Notes: generated from the sequence alone by a model not told the origin. A stretch of 64,000 bases of DNA from Nocardia transvalensis NBRC 15921 (GCF_000308875.1 NZ_BAGL01000042.1:62001-126000); one strand, 5' to 3'. Shown: positions 25,154 through 34,642, numbered from the stretch's first letter. A program made the numbers and translations.

Positions 25154-26527
25154 GTGCCTATCGCGTTCGAAACCGGCGGACTGCAGCAACTCGATCCGAG
25201 CACATGGGGCAATCCGGCGACCGGCGACCTCGTCACGCTCTCATACATCGACGCCGTTCCCGATCTACCGGCCCCGCTGGAAGACGTCGAGGCCTTACGC
25301 CGGGGCCTGACGGAACAGCAGGCCGAGTTCGGTTGTCTCATCGAGGCGTACGTGATCGGCGTGGCGGGTCAGCCGGCGCTGCTGCGTCTCGAGAAGTTCC
25401 CGCTGCCGGACGGGAGCGGGCTGGGATTCACCGCCGGGATCGTGCTCCCGAAGGCCACGTGCAGCGCGATCCTGAAGGTGATGTGCCGCGAATCGGGCCG
25501 CTCGGGCACGCGCGAGGCGGCGATCGTGCCCAAGGTCGGCTTCCAGAACATGTTCCGCCCGCACCCGTACGCGCCGGACATCCGCGGCAAACTGCCCTAC
25601 AACGTCGCCGACGACGCGCAGTGGGATGCGCAGTTCCCCGACCATCCGCTCACCCGGGCCCGCCGCTGGATCTCGCAGGCCAGCCGCACTGCCCGGGTCG
25701 ACCCGCGATTCGCCGCCCTGCCGCCGTTCACCGGGCCGGTGGCCGCCGGCGCGCAGGAGCCCGACGGCAGCGCGCCGCACGAGGACACCGGCTCGGGACG
25801 GCCGGACGGTTCCGGCCCACTATCCGGGGACGCCCGGCCGGACGATCTGCCGGGTCTCCGCGATCGGGAGCCCTCTGCCGGGGCCGCCGAGACCGCGCCG
25901 ATCCCGAGCGCGTCGGCGCTGGGCACCGCTCCGCGCAAGCCGGCAACCGCGCCGCAGCCGACGCAGACACCCGGCAGCTTCCCGCGGCTGCCCGCCAGTG
26001 CCGCGGCCTACGCGAGTTCCGCGCCCGCCGCGAAGACCACCGCCCTTCCCGCCACATCGGGATCGGTGAATTTCCTGCAGCCGCCGGCCGTGGACCAGGA
26101 CTCCGACGTTCGCGGCCCGGTGCGTACGGACGCCGCCGAGACCACCGCGATGCCCGCCGGCTCGGCGAGCAGCCCGCGCGTGCCGGTCCTGCCCGCGGAC
26201 GAGACGACCATGCTGCCCGCCGACACCCCGCCGAGCGGATCGCTGACCGGGCTCTCCGATGCCGATCGTTCCGACGACGAGTCGTCCGCTCGCCCGACGC
26301 CCGCCGAGGACCCGGACCGCGCCGAGAGCGAGCCGAGCGCCCGGCCGGTACTCCCCGCGGACGAGACGACGGCCATCCCCACCGGCGAGATCGCCAAGAC
26401 GCCGGACGCCGCCGAGACGACGGCCCTGCCCGCCGGCCGCCTGACCCGCGAGCCCTCGTTCCCCGAGGACACCCCCACCGCCGCAGTAGCCGCAGGCGCC
26501 GAAACCCGCCCGATCCCCAAGCGCTGA
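25154..26527 (+). CDS. Uncharacterised protein with disordered ETTAxP-repeat tail
   Basis: 457-residue protein I do not recognise. Residues 1 to about 190 look folded (GLTEQQAEFGCLIEAYVIGV, FTAGIVLPKATCSAILKVMC). From about 195 onward it is a Pro/Ala/Asp/Glu-rich, probably disordered region that contains seven variants of one short motif, (A/D)ETTA(I/L/M)P: AETAPIP, KTTALPA, AETTAMP, DETTMLP, DETTAIP, AETTALP and AETRPIP. No signal peptide or membrane segment. GTG start; transcribed alone. The repeated Thr-Thr motifs could be serine/threonine-kinase or FHA-docking sites, which is speculation. Confidence 0.7.
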   Translation: MPIAFETGGLQQLDPSTWGNPATGDLVTLSYIDAVPDLPAPLEDVEALRRGLTEQQAEFGCLIEAYVIGVAGQPALLRLEKFPLPDGSGLGFTAGIVLPKATCSAILKVMCRESGRSGTREAAIVPKVGFQNMFRPHPYAPDIRGKLPYNVADDAQWDAQFPDHPLTRARRWISQASRTARVDPRFAALPPFTGPVAAGAQEPDGSAPHEDTGSGRPDGSGPLSGDARPDDLPGLRDREPSAGAAETAPIPSASALGTAPRKPATAPQPTQTPGSFPRLPASAAAYASSAPAAKTTALPATSGSVNFLQPPAVDQDSDVRGPVRTDAAETTAMPAGSASSPRVPVLPADETTMLPADTPPSGSLTGLSDADRSDDESSARPTPAEDPDRAESEPSARPVLPADETTAIPTGEIAKTPDAAETTALPAGRLTREPSFPEDTPTAAVAAGAETRPIPKR

Positions 26528-26594
26528 CCAGCGGCCCACAGCACCCCCTCCACTCGGCCCAGCAACTATGCCTCCCTGGCGCCACAGCACCCCT

Positions 26595-26638
26595 CCTGCC
26601 CGGTGCCGCAGGACCCCCTTCCTGCCCGGCGCCGCAGG
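26595..26638. repeat. Two 18-bp direct repeats, each hairpin-like
   Basis: CCTGCCCGG(T/C)GCCGCAGG occurs at 26595-26612 and 26621-26638 with one difference; each copy has CCTGC/GCAGG self-complementary ends. They fill the gap between two convergent genes and may terminate transcription from one or both sides. Confidence 0.4.
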
Positions 26639-27559
26639 CTAGTTGCCGGGCTTCTCGGTGACGAAAATGGCTGTGCCCGGGAAGATCTCGCCGCGCAGGG
26701 GGCTCCACTGCCCCCACTCGCGGTCCAGCCACTCGGGCCAGTCGGGCTCGATCAGGTCGATCAGCGTGAGCCCGGCGCCGACGATCTCGCGGACGCGGTC
26801 GCCGAGCGTGCGGTGGTGTTCGACGTAGGTCGGCTCACCCTCGGCGTCTACCTCCACATACGGCGTCCGATCGAAATACGAGAGGGTCGCGTGCAGGCCC
26901 TCGGGCCCCGGATCGTCGGGGAAGATCCAGCGCATCGGGTGGTTCACCGAGAACACCCACCGCCCGCCGGGCCGCAGCACCCGCGCCACCTCGCGCATCA
27001 CGGCCGCCGGATCGGCGACGAACGGCACGGCCCCGAACGCCGAGCACGCCAGGTCGAAGGAGGCGTCGGCGAAGGGCAGCGCCTCCGCGCCCGCCTGCAC
27101 CAGCGGCACCCGCGGCCCACCTCGTTCCATGGCGTCCAGGCCGCGCCGCAGCATTCCGGCCGACAGGTCGAGGCCCACCGGTTGCGCGCCGTTCGCGGCC
27201 AGCCACCGCGAGCACGGCGCCGACCCGCAGCCGATTTCCAGAACACGCTTACCGGCGATATCTCCGAGCAAATGCCAATCGCCCTCGTGCAGGCCCTCCG
27301 GGCACCAGACGAATTCACCCGAGGGCGAATCCACACCGAGGAAGTCGGCGTGCGTGTCGTGGTATTGCTCGGCGTCCGCGTCCCACCATCGCCGGCTGGC
27401 GCGCTGGCTTTCCGCCGGCCCCAGCGCCGCCCGAGCCACCCCCGTCGTCCCGAGCAGGGCGTTGGCCTGCGCATGGCGCTCCTCACCGGCCGGATCGCGG
27501 TATTCCGGGGCGGCGATTCCGGGCTCGGCGTGCGCGCCGGGATGATCTTCGGGCATCAT
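26639..27559 (-). CDS. Class I SAM-dependent methyltransferase
   Basis: 306-residue methyltransferase. SAM motif I reads GKRVLEIGCGSAPCSRWLA (about residues 130-148), followed by QPVGLDLSAGMLRRG, the motif II/III region DASFDLACSAFGAVPFVADP and RVLRPGGRWVFSVNHPMRW. These match the UbiE/Methyltransf_11 group; the substrate may be a small metabolite or lipid head group. Two consecutive ATG codons at 27559 and 27556 are possible starts. Divergent from rpsA. Confidence 0.88.
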   Translation of the reverse strand: MMPEDHPGAHAEPGIAAPEYRDPAGEERHAQANALLGTTGVARAALGPAESQRASRRWWDADAEQYHDTHADFLGVDSPSGEFVWCPEGLHEGDWHLLGDIAGKRVLEIGCGSAPCSRWLAANGAQPVGLDLSAGMLRRGLDAMERGGPRVPLVQAGAEALPFADASFDLACSAFGAVPFVADPAAVMREVARVLRPGGRWVFSVNHPMRWIFPDDPGPEGLHATLSYFDRTPYVEVDAEGEPTYVEHHRTLGDRVREIVGAGLTLIDLIEPDWPEWLDREWGQWSPLRGEIFPGTAIFVTEKPGN

Positions 27560-27670
27560 GTGAGAGTAGCCATACGCCCAGGGGGACCCTTGTTTGCTTG
27601 CCGCAACTCACGTCGCGTACGCTGTTTCCCGCGAGTGCCTTTCGTACTTGCGTACACAAGGCGCGCGCAT

Positions 27671-27764
27671 GCTGTGAGTTCCGAGCAATGAGTACAGCGT
27701 TGTGCTGTGTCGCAGCGATGTGCTGTACACGCCAACGTTAGTTCCCTCGCTGTGAGTTCACAGC
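27671..27764 (+). promoter_or_regulatory. rpsA leader with repeated GCTGTGAGTTC motif
   Basis: GCTGTGAGTTCCGAGC (27671-27686) recurs 78 bp later as GCTGTGAGTTCACAGC (27749-27764); the second copy is a perfect inverted repeat (7-bp arms, 2-bp spacer). Between them are further GTGCTGT/CAGCG elements. The region lies directly before rpsA and may be an mRNA structure for S1 autoregulation or a protein-binding array. Confidence 0.4.
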
Positions 27765-27822
27765 AAAACCGAAAGCCCACATGTCCACTACCGACCACAA
27801 TCCGTCCGGAGCAACCCAACAC

Positions 27823-29301
27823 ATGCCCACCACTGTCACCTCGCCGCAGGTAGCCGTCAACGACATCGGCTCCGCCGAGGACTTCCTCGCCGCCATCGAC
27901 AAGACGATCAAGTACTTCAACGACGGCGATATCGTCGAAGGCACCATCGTCAAGGTCGATCGCGACGAGGTCCTGCTCGACATCGGTTACAAGACCGAAG
28001 GCGTCATTCCTTCCCGCGAACTGTCCATCAAACACGATGTCGATCCGGCCGAGGTCGTTTCCGTGGGCGATGAGGTGGAGGCCCTTGTTCTCACCAAGGA
28101 GGACAAGGAAGGCCGGCTGATCCTGTCGAAGAAGCGGGCGCAGTACGAGCGGGCGTGGGGCACCATCGAGGAGCTCAAGGAGAAGGACGAGGCCGTCAAG
28201 GGCACCGTCATCGAGGTCGTGAAGGGCGGTCTGATTCTCGACATCGGCCTGCGCGGCTTCCTTCCCGCCTCGCTCGTCGAGATGCGCCGCGTCCGCGATC
28301 TGCAGCCGTACGTCGGCAAGGAGATCGAGGCCAAGATCATCGAGCTGGACAAGAACCGCAACAACGTGGTCCTGTCCCGCCGCGCCTGGCTCGAGCAGAC
28401 CCAGTCCGAGGTCCGTTCCGAGTTCCTGCACCAGCTCCAGAAGGGCCAGGTCCGCAAGGGCGTCGTGTCCTCCATCGTCAACTTCGGCGCGTTCGTCGAT
28501 CTCGGCGGTGTCGACGGCCTGGTGCACGTCTCCGAGCTGTCCTGGAAGCACATCGACCACCCGTCCGAGGTCGTCGAGGTCGGCATGGAGGTCACCGTCG
28601 AGGTGCTCGACGTCGACCTGGACCGCGAGCGGGTCTCGCTGTCGCTCAAGGCGACTCAGGAAGACCCGTGGCGTCAGTTCGCCCGCACCCACGCCATCGG
28701 CCAGATCGTGCCCGGCAAGGTCACCAAGCTGGTTCCGTTCGGTGCGTTCGTGCGTGTCGAGGAGGGCATCGAGGGCCTGGTGCACATCTCCGAGCTGGCC
28801 GAGCGCCACGTCGAGGTGCCGGATCAGGTCGTCTCCGTCGGCGACGACGCGATGGTCAAGGTCATCGACATCGACCTGGAGCGTCGCCGGATCTCGCTGT
28901 CGCTGAAGCAGGCGAACGAGGACTACCACGCCGAGTTCGATCCGTCGAAGTACGGCATGGCCGACAGCTACGACGAGCAGGGCAACTACATCTTCCCCGA
29001 GGGCTTCGACCCCGACACCAACGAGTGGCTCGAGGGCTTCGACAAGCAGCGCGAGGAGTGGGAGGGCCGCTACGCCGAGGCGGAGCGCCGTCACAAGATG
29101 CACACCGCGCAGATGGAGAAGATGGCCGCCGACGCCGCCGCGGAGGCCGCCAACGGTGGCGGGTCGTCCAACTACTCCTCCGAGAGTGGTGGCGAGCGGG
29201 CCTCGTCGTCGTCGTCCTCGCAGTCGGAGTCGGCCGGCGGTTCGCTGGCCAGCGACGCGCAGCTCGCCGCGCTGCGCGAGAAGCTCTCCGGCAACGCGTA
29301 G
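27823..29301 (+). CDS. rpsA: 30S ribosomal protein S1
   Basis: 492-residue ribosomal protein S1 with four S1 RNA-binding domains (roughly residues 30-100, 115-185, 200-270 and 285-360), seen by repeated GxIVxGxVxxxxxFGAFVD/GLVHxSEL patterns, and a C-terminal acidic and Ser-rich tail ending LASDAQLAALREKLSGNA, which is standard in Mycobacteriales. Start set at ATG 27823 (MPTTVTSPQVAVND) because mycobacterial S1 begins there and CCGGAG lies upstream; an in-frame ATG at 27781 would add 14 residues with no clear ribosome-binding site. Recruits mRNA to the 30S subunit. In Mycobacterium it has been linked to pyrazinoic acid action and trans-translation, though this is debated. Confidence 0.97.
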   Translation: MPTTVTSPQVAVNDIGSAEDFLAAIDKTIKYFNDGDIVEGTIVKVDRDEVLLDIGYKTEGVIPSRELSIKHDVDPAEVVSVGDEVEALVLTKEDKEGRLILSKKRAQYERAWGTIEELKEKDEAVKGTVIEVVKGGLILDIGLRGFLPASLVEMRRVRDLQPYVGKEIEAKIIELDKNRNNVVLSRRAWLEQTQSEVRSEFLHQLQKGQVRKGVVSSIVNFGAFVDLGGVDGLVHVSELSWKHIDHPSEVVEVGMEVTVEVLDVDLDRERVSLSLKATQEDPWRQFARTHAIGQIVPGKVTKLVPFGAFVRVEEGIEGLVHISELAERHVEVPDQVVSVGDDAMVKVIDIDLERRRISLSLKQANEDYHAEFDPSKYGMADSYDEQGNYIFPEGFDPDTNEWLEGFDKQREEWEGRYAEAERRHKMHTAQMEKMAADAAAEAANGGGSSNYSSESGGERASSSSSSQSESAGGSLASDAQLAALREKLSGNA

Positions 29302-29317
29302 TTCGCACGCAGCTGAC

Positions 29318-29358
29318 GCGGAGGCCCCGATCCGGACGGATCGGGGCCTCCGCTATTT
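29318..29358 (+). terminator. Rho-independent terminator after rpsA
   Basis: Perfect 16-bp arms (29318-29333 and 29338-29353) with a GGAC loop, followed by TATTTT, 16 bp after the rpsA stop. One of the few canonical terminators in the window. Confidence 0.9.
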
Positions 29359-29430
29359 TGTGTACTGTTCTCGGCGGGAATCTTTGAAACTGTCCTTTTT
29401 CAGAATTCGCGGGAAGGTCGTATCAGCGGC

Positions 29431-30960
29431 ATGGGGCTCTTCGATGGCATCAACCGGCGTGACTTCCTGGCGAAGGCGATGGCCGCGGGCGGGGTGGGCG
29501 CGCTGGCGGGCTGGGCGAATCCGATCATCGAGCGGGCCTACGCCGCCGATCCGGCCGGGATGGGCGGGCTCGGCGATATCGAGCACTTCGTCCTGCTGAT
29601 GCAGGAGAACCGGTCCTTCGATCACTACTTCGGGACCATGTCGGGGGTGCGCGGATTCTCCGACCCCTCGCCCGCGTGGCAGCAGTACGGCTACCAGCCG
29701 GGCGTGGGCCCGGCCGCCGACGGCTACCTGCTGCCGTTCCGGCTCGACACCACCCGGGGTCCGAGCCTCGACGGCGAATGCGTGAACGATCCCGACCACA
29801 GCTGGGCGGGTATGCACGAGGCGTGGAACGGCGGCGCGAACGACCGCTGGATGCCGATGTCCATCGCCAGCGTGGGCCCCGGAAACGGGCCCGCCGCCAT
29901 GGGATACCACACCCGTGCCGACATCCCGGTGCATCACGAGCTGGCCGACGCGTTCACGCTGTGCGACGCCTACCACTGCTCGGTGCTCGGGCCCACCGAC
30001 CCGAACCGGCTGTACTGGATCTCGGCCACCATCGATCCGGACGGTCTCGCCGGTGGCCCGCTGGTGGAGACGCCGCCGATCATCCCGCAGAACGCCTACA
30101 GCTGGCGCACCTTCCCCGAGAACCTCTCCGCGGCCGGGGTCAGCTGGAAGATCTACAACAACCGCGACGTCGGCCCCATCTCCTCGGTGATCCTGGACGG
30201 CATGATGGGCTGCTTCACCCAGGCCGCCGACCCGAATTCCGAACTGGCGCAACGGGGTAAGGCCCCGGTGTACCCGCAGGACTTCGCCGCCGACGTGGCC
30301 GCGAACCGGCTGCCGTCGGTGTCGTGGGTGATCCCGCCGCTGTTCAACTGCGAACATCCGGCGCTGCCGCCGGCGCTCGGCGCGGTCGGCATCATGCAGG
30401 TGCTCGACATCCTGACCGCCAATCCGGCGGTATGGGAGAAGACGGCCCTGATCGTCATGTACGACGAGAACGGCGGCTTCTTCGACCACGTCACCCCGCC
30501 GACGCCGCCGCCCGGCACGCCGGGGGAGTTCCTGACCGTGGACCTGAACCGGGTCCCGGCCGCCAAGGGTGTCGCGGGCCCGATCGGCCTGGGCTATCGG
30601 GTGCCGTGCTGGGTGGTGTCGCCGTATTCGCGTGGCGGACTGGTGTGTTCGGAGACCTTCGACCACACGTCGCAATTGCGTTTGCTGGAACGGCGATTCG
30701 GTGTGGACGTCCCGAATCTCACGGACTGGCGGCGCAGCGTCACCGGCGATATGACATCGGCGTTCGATTTCGCGTCGGCGCCCGATGCGGCGCCGCCGCG
30801 GATCACGGATCCGAATTCCCGCACCGAGGCCGCACTGGCGCAATGCGGGCCGAATATCGCGCTGGGATCGGCGGGGCAGGGCGCCCCTTATTCGGTGCCG
30901 CCCAACAGTATGCCGAGTCAGGAGGCGGGGACACGGCGACGCCCGAGCGGGGTCGTGTAG
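29431..30960 (+). CDS. Tat-exported phospholipase C / acid-phosphatase-superfamily phosphoesterase
   Basis: 509-residue secreted phosphoesterase of the PlcA-C/AcpA family. A Tat signal ([20 protein letters not shown]) is followed by the catalytic nucleophile region [16 protein letters not shown]. Further family features: [28 protein letters not shown] with metal/phosphate-binding Asp, Glu and His, and [15 protein letters not shown] near the C-terminus. It acts outside the membrane on phospholipid head groups or other phosphodiesters. It follows the rpsA terminator and is its own unit. In pathogenic relatives such enzymes contribute to phosphate acquisition and virulence; that role is not shown here. 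Confidence 0.9.
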   Translation: MGLFDGINRRDFLAKAMAAGGVGALAGWANPIIERAYAADPAGMGGLGDIEHFVLLMQENRSFDHYFGTMSGVRGFSDPSPAWQQYGYQPGVGPAADGYLLPFRLDTTRGPSLDGECVNDPDHSWAGMHEAWNGGANDRWMPMSIASVGPGNGPAAMGYHTRADIPVHHELADAFTLCDAYHCSVLGPTDPNRLYWISATIDPDGLAGGPLVETPPIIPQNAYSWRTFPENLSAAGVSWKIYNNRDVGPISSVILDGMMGCFTQAADPNSELAQRGKAPVYPQDFAADVAANRLPSVSWVIPPLFNCEHPALPPALGAVGIMQVLDILTANPAVWEKTALIVMYDENGGFFDHVTPPTPPPGTPGEFLTVDLNRVPAAKGVAGPIGLGYRVPCWVVSPYSRGGLVCSETFDHTSQLRLLERRFGVDVPNLTDWRRSVTGDMTSAFDFASAPDAAPPRITDPNSRTEAALAQCGPNIALGSAGQGAPYSVPPNSMPSQEAGTRRRPSGVV

Positions 30961-30967
30961 GAGGCGA

Positions 30968-31180
30968 TCAGCTCGCGGTGGCGGGCACCCACTGCGCCGC
31001 GGCGTCGGCCGTGCGCTTGCGGATCGCGGCGAGGCTGTGACGTGCGGGACTGATCAGCGCGGTGATCCAGGAGCGGCGATACTCGGCCAGCGCGCTCGCG
31101 ACTTCGCGGATCTCGACACAGTGCACCGTGCCGGTCCTGCCCAGGCGGTGGCGACCCGTCTGGATGTTTCTGGTGCCCAA
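30968..31180 (-). CDS. Small uncharacterised basic protein, TTG start
   Basis: 70-residue frame, probable start TTG at 31180 because AAGGAA precedes it by 6 nt. The C-terminal two thirds (VEIREVASALAEYRRSWITA, then LISPARHSLAAIRKRTADAA) looks like an amphipathic helical protein with normal codon bias. No domain recognised. An upstream ATG at 31231 is also in frame. Convergent with phospholipase C. Confidence 0.5.
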   Translation of the reverse strand: MGTRNIQTGRHRLGRTGTVHCVEIREVASALAEYRRSWITALISPARHSLAAIRKRTADAAAQWVPATAS

Positions 31181-31476
31181 TGGTGTTCCTTTGCTTGCGT
31201 GGTACGGCCTGGCTCGCCTGCGGCGAAACATTAGCGGAACGAAAGTGTGTGGCAGCGTATTTTGCGCGACTTTCGTCCCGGCGTGTCGGAAAGTTGCGGA
31301 CCACAGGTCGGGATCCGGCGGAAAAAGTTTCGAATTGATATCGCCGCCATCACGGATTGAGAAATTTGCCGGTGACCGCGTGAGAGATATTGCGGCGATG
31401 GGTAATAGACCCTTTCGGGTCGCTTCCGGCGAGACCGGCGTACGACGCGGGCGTGCCCGGATGCGAGACTGGACGA

Positions 31477-32667
31477 ATGTTGCGTATCGGTCTCACCGGA
31501 GGCATGGGAGCGGGTAAGTCGACGGCGGCGCGGCGGCTGGCCGAGCGGGGCGCCGTCCTGATCGACAGCGACGTGATCGCCCGCGAGGTGGTGGCGCCGG
31601 GCACCGCGGGGCTCGCCGCCCTGGTCGAGGCATTCGGATCGGACATCCTGGCGGCCGACGGGAGCCTGGACCGACCGGCCCTCGCGGCCAAGGCCTTCGC
31701 CGACGACGAGTCCCGCCGCACGCTGAACGGCATCACCCATCCGCTGGTCGGGCAGCGCACCATGGAGCTGATCGCGGCCGCGCCCGCGGACTCGATTGTG
31801 GTGCAGGATGTTCCGCTGCTGGTGGAGAACGGGATCGGCGCGATGATGAATCTCGTGGTCGTCGTCATGGCCGAGACCGAGACCCGGGTGCACCGGCTCG
31901 AGGAGTTCCGGGGCATCACGCGCGCCGACGCGCTGGCCCGGATCAAGACGCAGGCGACCGACGAGCAGCGCCGTGCCGCGGCCGATGTGCTGCTGGACAA
32001 CAACGGCGACCCCGAGGCGCTGGAGTCGCAGGTGGACGCGCTGTGGGAGCACCGGCTGGCGCCCTTCGAGCACAACCTGCGCACCCGGACCCCCGCCCCG
32101 CGCGGCGAGGTGCACCTGGTGGGGTCGGACCCGACCTGGGATTCGCAGGCGCAGCGGCTCATCGCCCGCCTGGCCCTCGCCTGCGGGGCGGGCGCGCGGC
32201 GCATCGACCACATCGGGTCGACGGCGGTGCCGGGACTGCCCGCCAAGGACGTTCTCGACATCCAGGTCACCGTCGCCGATCTCGCGGCCGCCGACGAGAT
32301 GCGGGAGGGGCTGGAGTCGGCCGGCTTCCCGCGCGCCGAATATCTGACCGACGATCCGAAGCCGGGCACCGATCCCGCCCTGTGGGGCAAGCGCGTTCAC
32401 ACCAATGCCGATCCGGGCCGCCCCGCGAATGTGCACGTGCGGGTCGAGGGGTGGCCGAATCAGGTGTGGGCGCTGGCGTTCCGGGACTGGCTGCGCGCGA
32501 ACGCCGAAGCTCGCGAGGAGTATCTGGCGGTGAAGCGGAAGGCCGAGGCCGCCGCGACGGGCCTGTCCGGTCCCGCGGCGATCGACGCCTACCTGGATGT
32601 GAAGACGCCGTGGTTCGACGAGGTTTATGCGCGGGTGCTCGAGGGCGGGGAGGCTACTTCCAGCTGA
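31477..32667 (+). CDS. coaE: Dephospho-CoA kinase fused to GrpB/UPF0157 domain
   Basis: 396-residue two-domain protein, the standard Mycobacteriales form. Residues 1-200: dephospho-CoA kinase with P-loop GGMGAGKST (8-16), VLIDSDVIAREVV and the lid region; it phosphorylates the 3'-OH of dephospho-CoA, the last step of CoA synthesis. Residues about 205-396: GrpB-like domain (VHLVGSDPTWDSQAQRLIAR, RRIDHIGSTAVPGLPAKDVL), a nucleotidyltransferase-related fold reported to aid folding or regulation of the kinase. Start ATG gives MLRIGLTGG. The 296 bp upstream (31181-31476) contain no other gene. Its end overlaps the convergent DUF402 gene by 14 bp. Confidence 0.96.
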   Translation: MLRIGLTGGMGAGKSTAARRLAERGAVLIDSDVIAREVVAPGTAGLAALVEAFGSDILAADGSLDRPALAAKAFADDESRRTLNGITHPLVGQRTMELIAAAPADSIVVQDVPLLVENGIGAMMNLVVVVMAETETRVHRLEEFRGITRADALARIKTQATDEQRRAAADVLLDNNGDPEALESQVDALWEHRLAPFEHNLRTRTPAPRGEVHLVGSDPTWDSQAQRLIARLALACGAGARRIDHIGSTAVPGLPAKDVLDIQVTVADLAAADEMREGLESAGFPRAEYLTDDPKPGTDPALWGKRVHTNADPGRPANVHVRVEGWPNQVWALAFRDWLRANAEAREEYLAVKRKAEAAATGLSGPAAIDAYLDVKTPWFDEVYARVLEGGEATSS

Positions 32668-33178
32668 GGCTGATGCCCTGCGATTCCATCCAGTGCTCGA
32701 AAACGTAGCCGTGACTCGCGATTCCGTCGATGGCCGCGGTGGCGGTCTCGACGGCGCGCCGGGAGTCGGACAGGCTCAGGTATCCGGCGGCGTGCGCGGC
32801 GAGCAGTTCGTCGACGTCGAGCAGCTCGAGGTCGCGGCCGGTGCGCACGACGATGTCGAGGTAGTGGTCGATCGACTTCCAGCAGTCCGGCCGGATCTCG
32901 GCGAATTCGCCGATGTCCAGGTAGTAGTCCTGGTCGCGGTGGTGCACGGGGTTGTAGTGGAAGACGGTCGCGCGCAGCGACACATGGGGTAGCAGCCACG
33001 ACTCGAGGTAGTGGAATTGCGGATGGTCGGAGGCGCGGGCCATGTACAGCCCCCACGGCTCGACGTGATAGCGCTCGACCGGCCGCACGAACCCCTTCGG
33101 GTCGGTATTCGTGAGTTCGGCCAGGTCGAAGAACTCGACCTTGGGCGGGTGCAGATCCACAACTGGTGCCTGGGACAC
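32654..33178 (-). CDS. DUF402 family protein, paralogue 1
   Basis: 174-residue DUF402 protein (FomD/Ntdp-like fold, in which characterised members are nucleoside di/triphosphate or CMP-phosphonate hydrolases). Core segments: GFVRPVERYHVEPWGLYMAR, SLRATVFHYNPVHHRD, YYLDIGEFAEIRPDCW, HYLDIVVRTGRDLELLDVDE, then AHAAGYLS. The conserved acidic DxD/E residues for metal binding are present. GTG 33178 is chosen as start. It is about 50% similar by eye to the next gene upstream, which has the same order of motifs, so the two are a tandem duplication. Confidence 0.82.
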   Translation of the reverse strand: MSQAPVVDLHPPKVEFFDLAELTNTDPKGFVRPVERYHVEPWGLYMARASDHPQFHYLESWLLPHVSLRATVFHYNPVHHRDQDYYLDIGEFAEIRPDCWKSIDHYLDIVVRTGRDLELLDVDELLAAHAAGYLSLSDSRRAVETATAAIDGIASHGYVFEHWMESQGISLSWK

Positions 33179-33292
33179 AGCCCCGAATTTACCGCCGGAT
33201 CGCTGTCGGCGCGCAGGTACCGCGTGTTCCGGCAGGTGACGCGGGGTGCCCGGCGCGTCGGCGGCCCGGCGGTGCACCGGGCCGCCGACGGC

Positions 33293-33859
33293 TCACAGCC
33301 AGGTCAGCCGGATGCCTCGTGAGGTCAGCCAGCGTTCGAAGCAGTGGTCGTGCGAGGCGATTCCGTCCACGACGGAGGTGGCGTGCTCGAACGCGTGCTG
33401 GGCGGTAGCGGCGTCCACGAATCCGGCGGCGTGCGCGGCGAACAGCTCGTCGACGCCGCGCAGTTCGCAGGCGTGGCCGTTGCGGGCCTCGATGTCGAGG
33501 TAGTGGTACACCGCCCGCCACCGCTTCGGCTCGATCCGGGCGAACTCGCCGATGTGGATGTGGTACCGGGGATCGCGGTCGTGCGCGGCGTTCACGTGGT
33601 TCATGCTCACCCGCAGCGACAGCTGCGGCAGCAGCCACGTCTCGGTGTAGCGGTCGGGCGGCGTATCGGCGGTGCGCATGAGGTACAGGCCCCACGGCTC
33701 GGCGTGGTAGTGCTCGACCGAGCGGACGAAGCCGCGGGCGTCGGTCTTGGTGTAATCGGCCAGGTCGAAGTACTCGGTGTGCGGCCGATGCGGGGGTCTC
33801 GCCGGGGCGGGGGTCGCGTCGGAGTTGTGGTTCGGGGTGCTGCGGTGTCTGAACTGCAT
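33293..33859 (-). CDS. DUF402 family protein, paralogue 2
   Basis: 188-residue DUF402 protein with the same motif series as its neighbour: GFVRSVEHYHAEPWGLYLMR, SLRVSMNHVNAAHDRD, YHIHIGEFARIEPKRW, HYLDIEARNGHACELRGVDE and AHAAGF. Start ATG 33859 (MQFRHRST) avoids a low-complexity extension. The 114-bp gap to the next gene shows no terminator, so the pair may be an operon. Probable metal-dependent phosphohydrolase; substrate unknown. Confidence 0.8.
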   Translation of the reverse strand: MQFRHRSTPNHNSDATPAPARPPHRPHTEYFDLADYTKTDARGFVRSVEHYHAEPWGLYLMRTADTPPDRYTETWLLPQLSLRVSMNHVNAAHDRDPRYHIHIGEFARIEPKRWRAVYHYLDIEARNGHACELRGVDELFAAHAAGFVDAATAQHAFEHATSVVDGIASHDHCFERWLTSRGIRLTWL

Positions 33860-34642
33860 GGGGACAACTCCGTTGAGCGCGGTGGAACGCCGGTTCCGGA
33901 GGAGTTCCGCGACGGCGTTGCTCGCTGGCGCTGCGGTGCGTGAGGCAAGGAAACCGGCCATGACACTGCCCTTCTCGACTGTCGGACCGGATCAGAGTAC
34001 ACCCGGGCAACCTCGTGGGGAGGTTCGTGAACAGACCGGAATTGTCCTGTCACGGTTTCGCCATCAACGATGAGGTTCCTTGCGGCACCGGACAATTCGG
34101 ACATCCTGCGATCGGTCGCGCGCGCCGCGTGGAGGTTGCCCGCGCAGTGCTCCGCGGTCGCAGCAAACGCTGCGGGGATACGGTCGCGGGCGTGGTTTCG
34201 ACGGGCGGGGAAGCGGTTGTCGGGCGGGGTGTTCGTAGCCGGGGACTGCCGAATATGGTGTGCGGCAACGGTATTACTCACCCTTGAATTGGACATCTGA
34301 CCGAGGCTCGGTCGGAGGAATGGCCGATGCCGGGACATTGATGGATTGGAATTGACTGCGCGAGAATGATTTTCGACTGTGATGTGGTGACGTTTCGAAT
34401 CTGTGCGACGCCTGTCCGGCGGAGCGCATCGGCCGTCGGATGCGCGTGTCCGGTGGCCGCTCCGATCGGCTCTTGTGCGACCGGGTTGCGGAGAGATAGC
34501 GGTGTGGCGGTGGTCACGGTCGCGCCGCATCCGGTCGGAGGGGTCCGGGCGGGTATGGCCGGGTGCCCCGGCGGTGGGATTCGTCACGGCCCGCCGGTCA
34601 CCCCCTCAGCGTGTCGGGGGTCGCCCGGCGCTCGGGTGATAG
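33860..34642. other. Long intergenic region without a convincing gene
   Basis: 783 bp between the DUF402 pair and the uvrB promoter. Open frames here have poor codon bias and no ribosome-binding sites. Base composition is more mixed than in flanking genes. A GGAAC-GCCG-GTTCC repeat (33884-33897), just upstream of the DUF402 start, is the only clear symmetric element. A small RNA cannot be excluded. Confidence 0.5.

Noticed and set aside
26595..26638. CRISPR-like direct repeats
   Set aside because: Only two 18-bp units with an 8-bp spacer, no cas genes; terminator-like hairpins fit better.
27781..27822. Longer rpsA starting at ATG 27781
   Set aside because: Adds 14 non-conserved residues and lacks a ribosome-binding site; kept only as an alternative.
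34015..34300. Short overlapping frames in the intergenic region before uvrB
   Set aside because: Poor codon bias in every frame and no ribosome-binding site.
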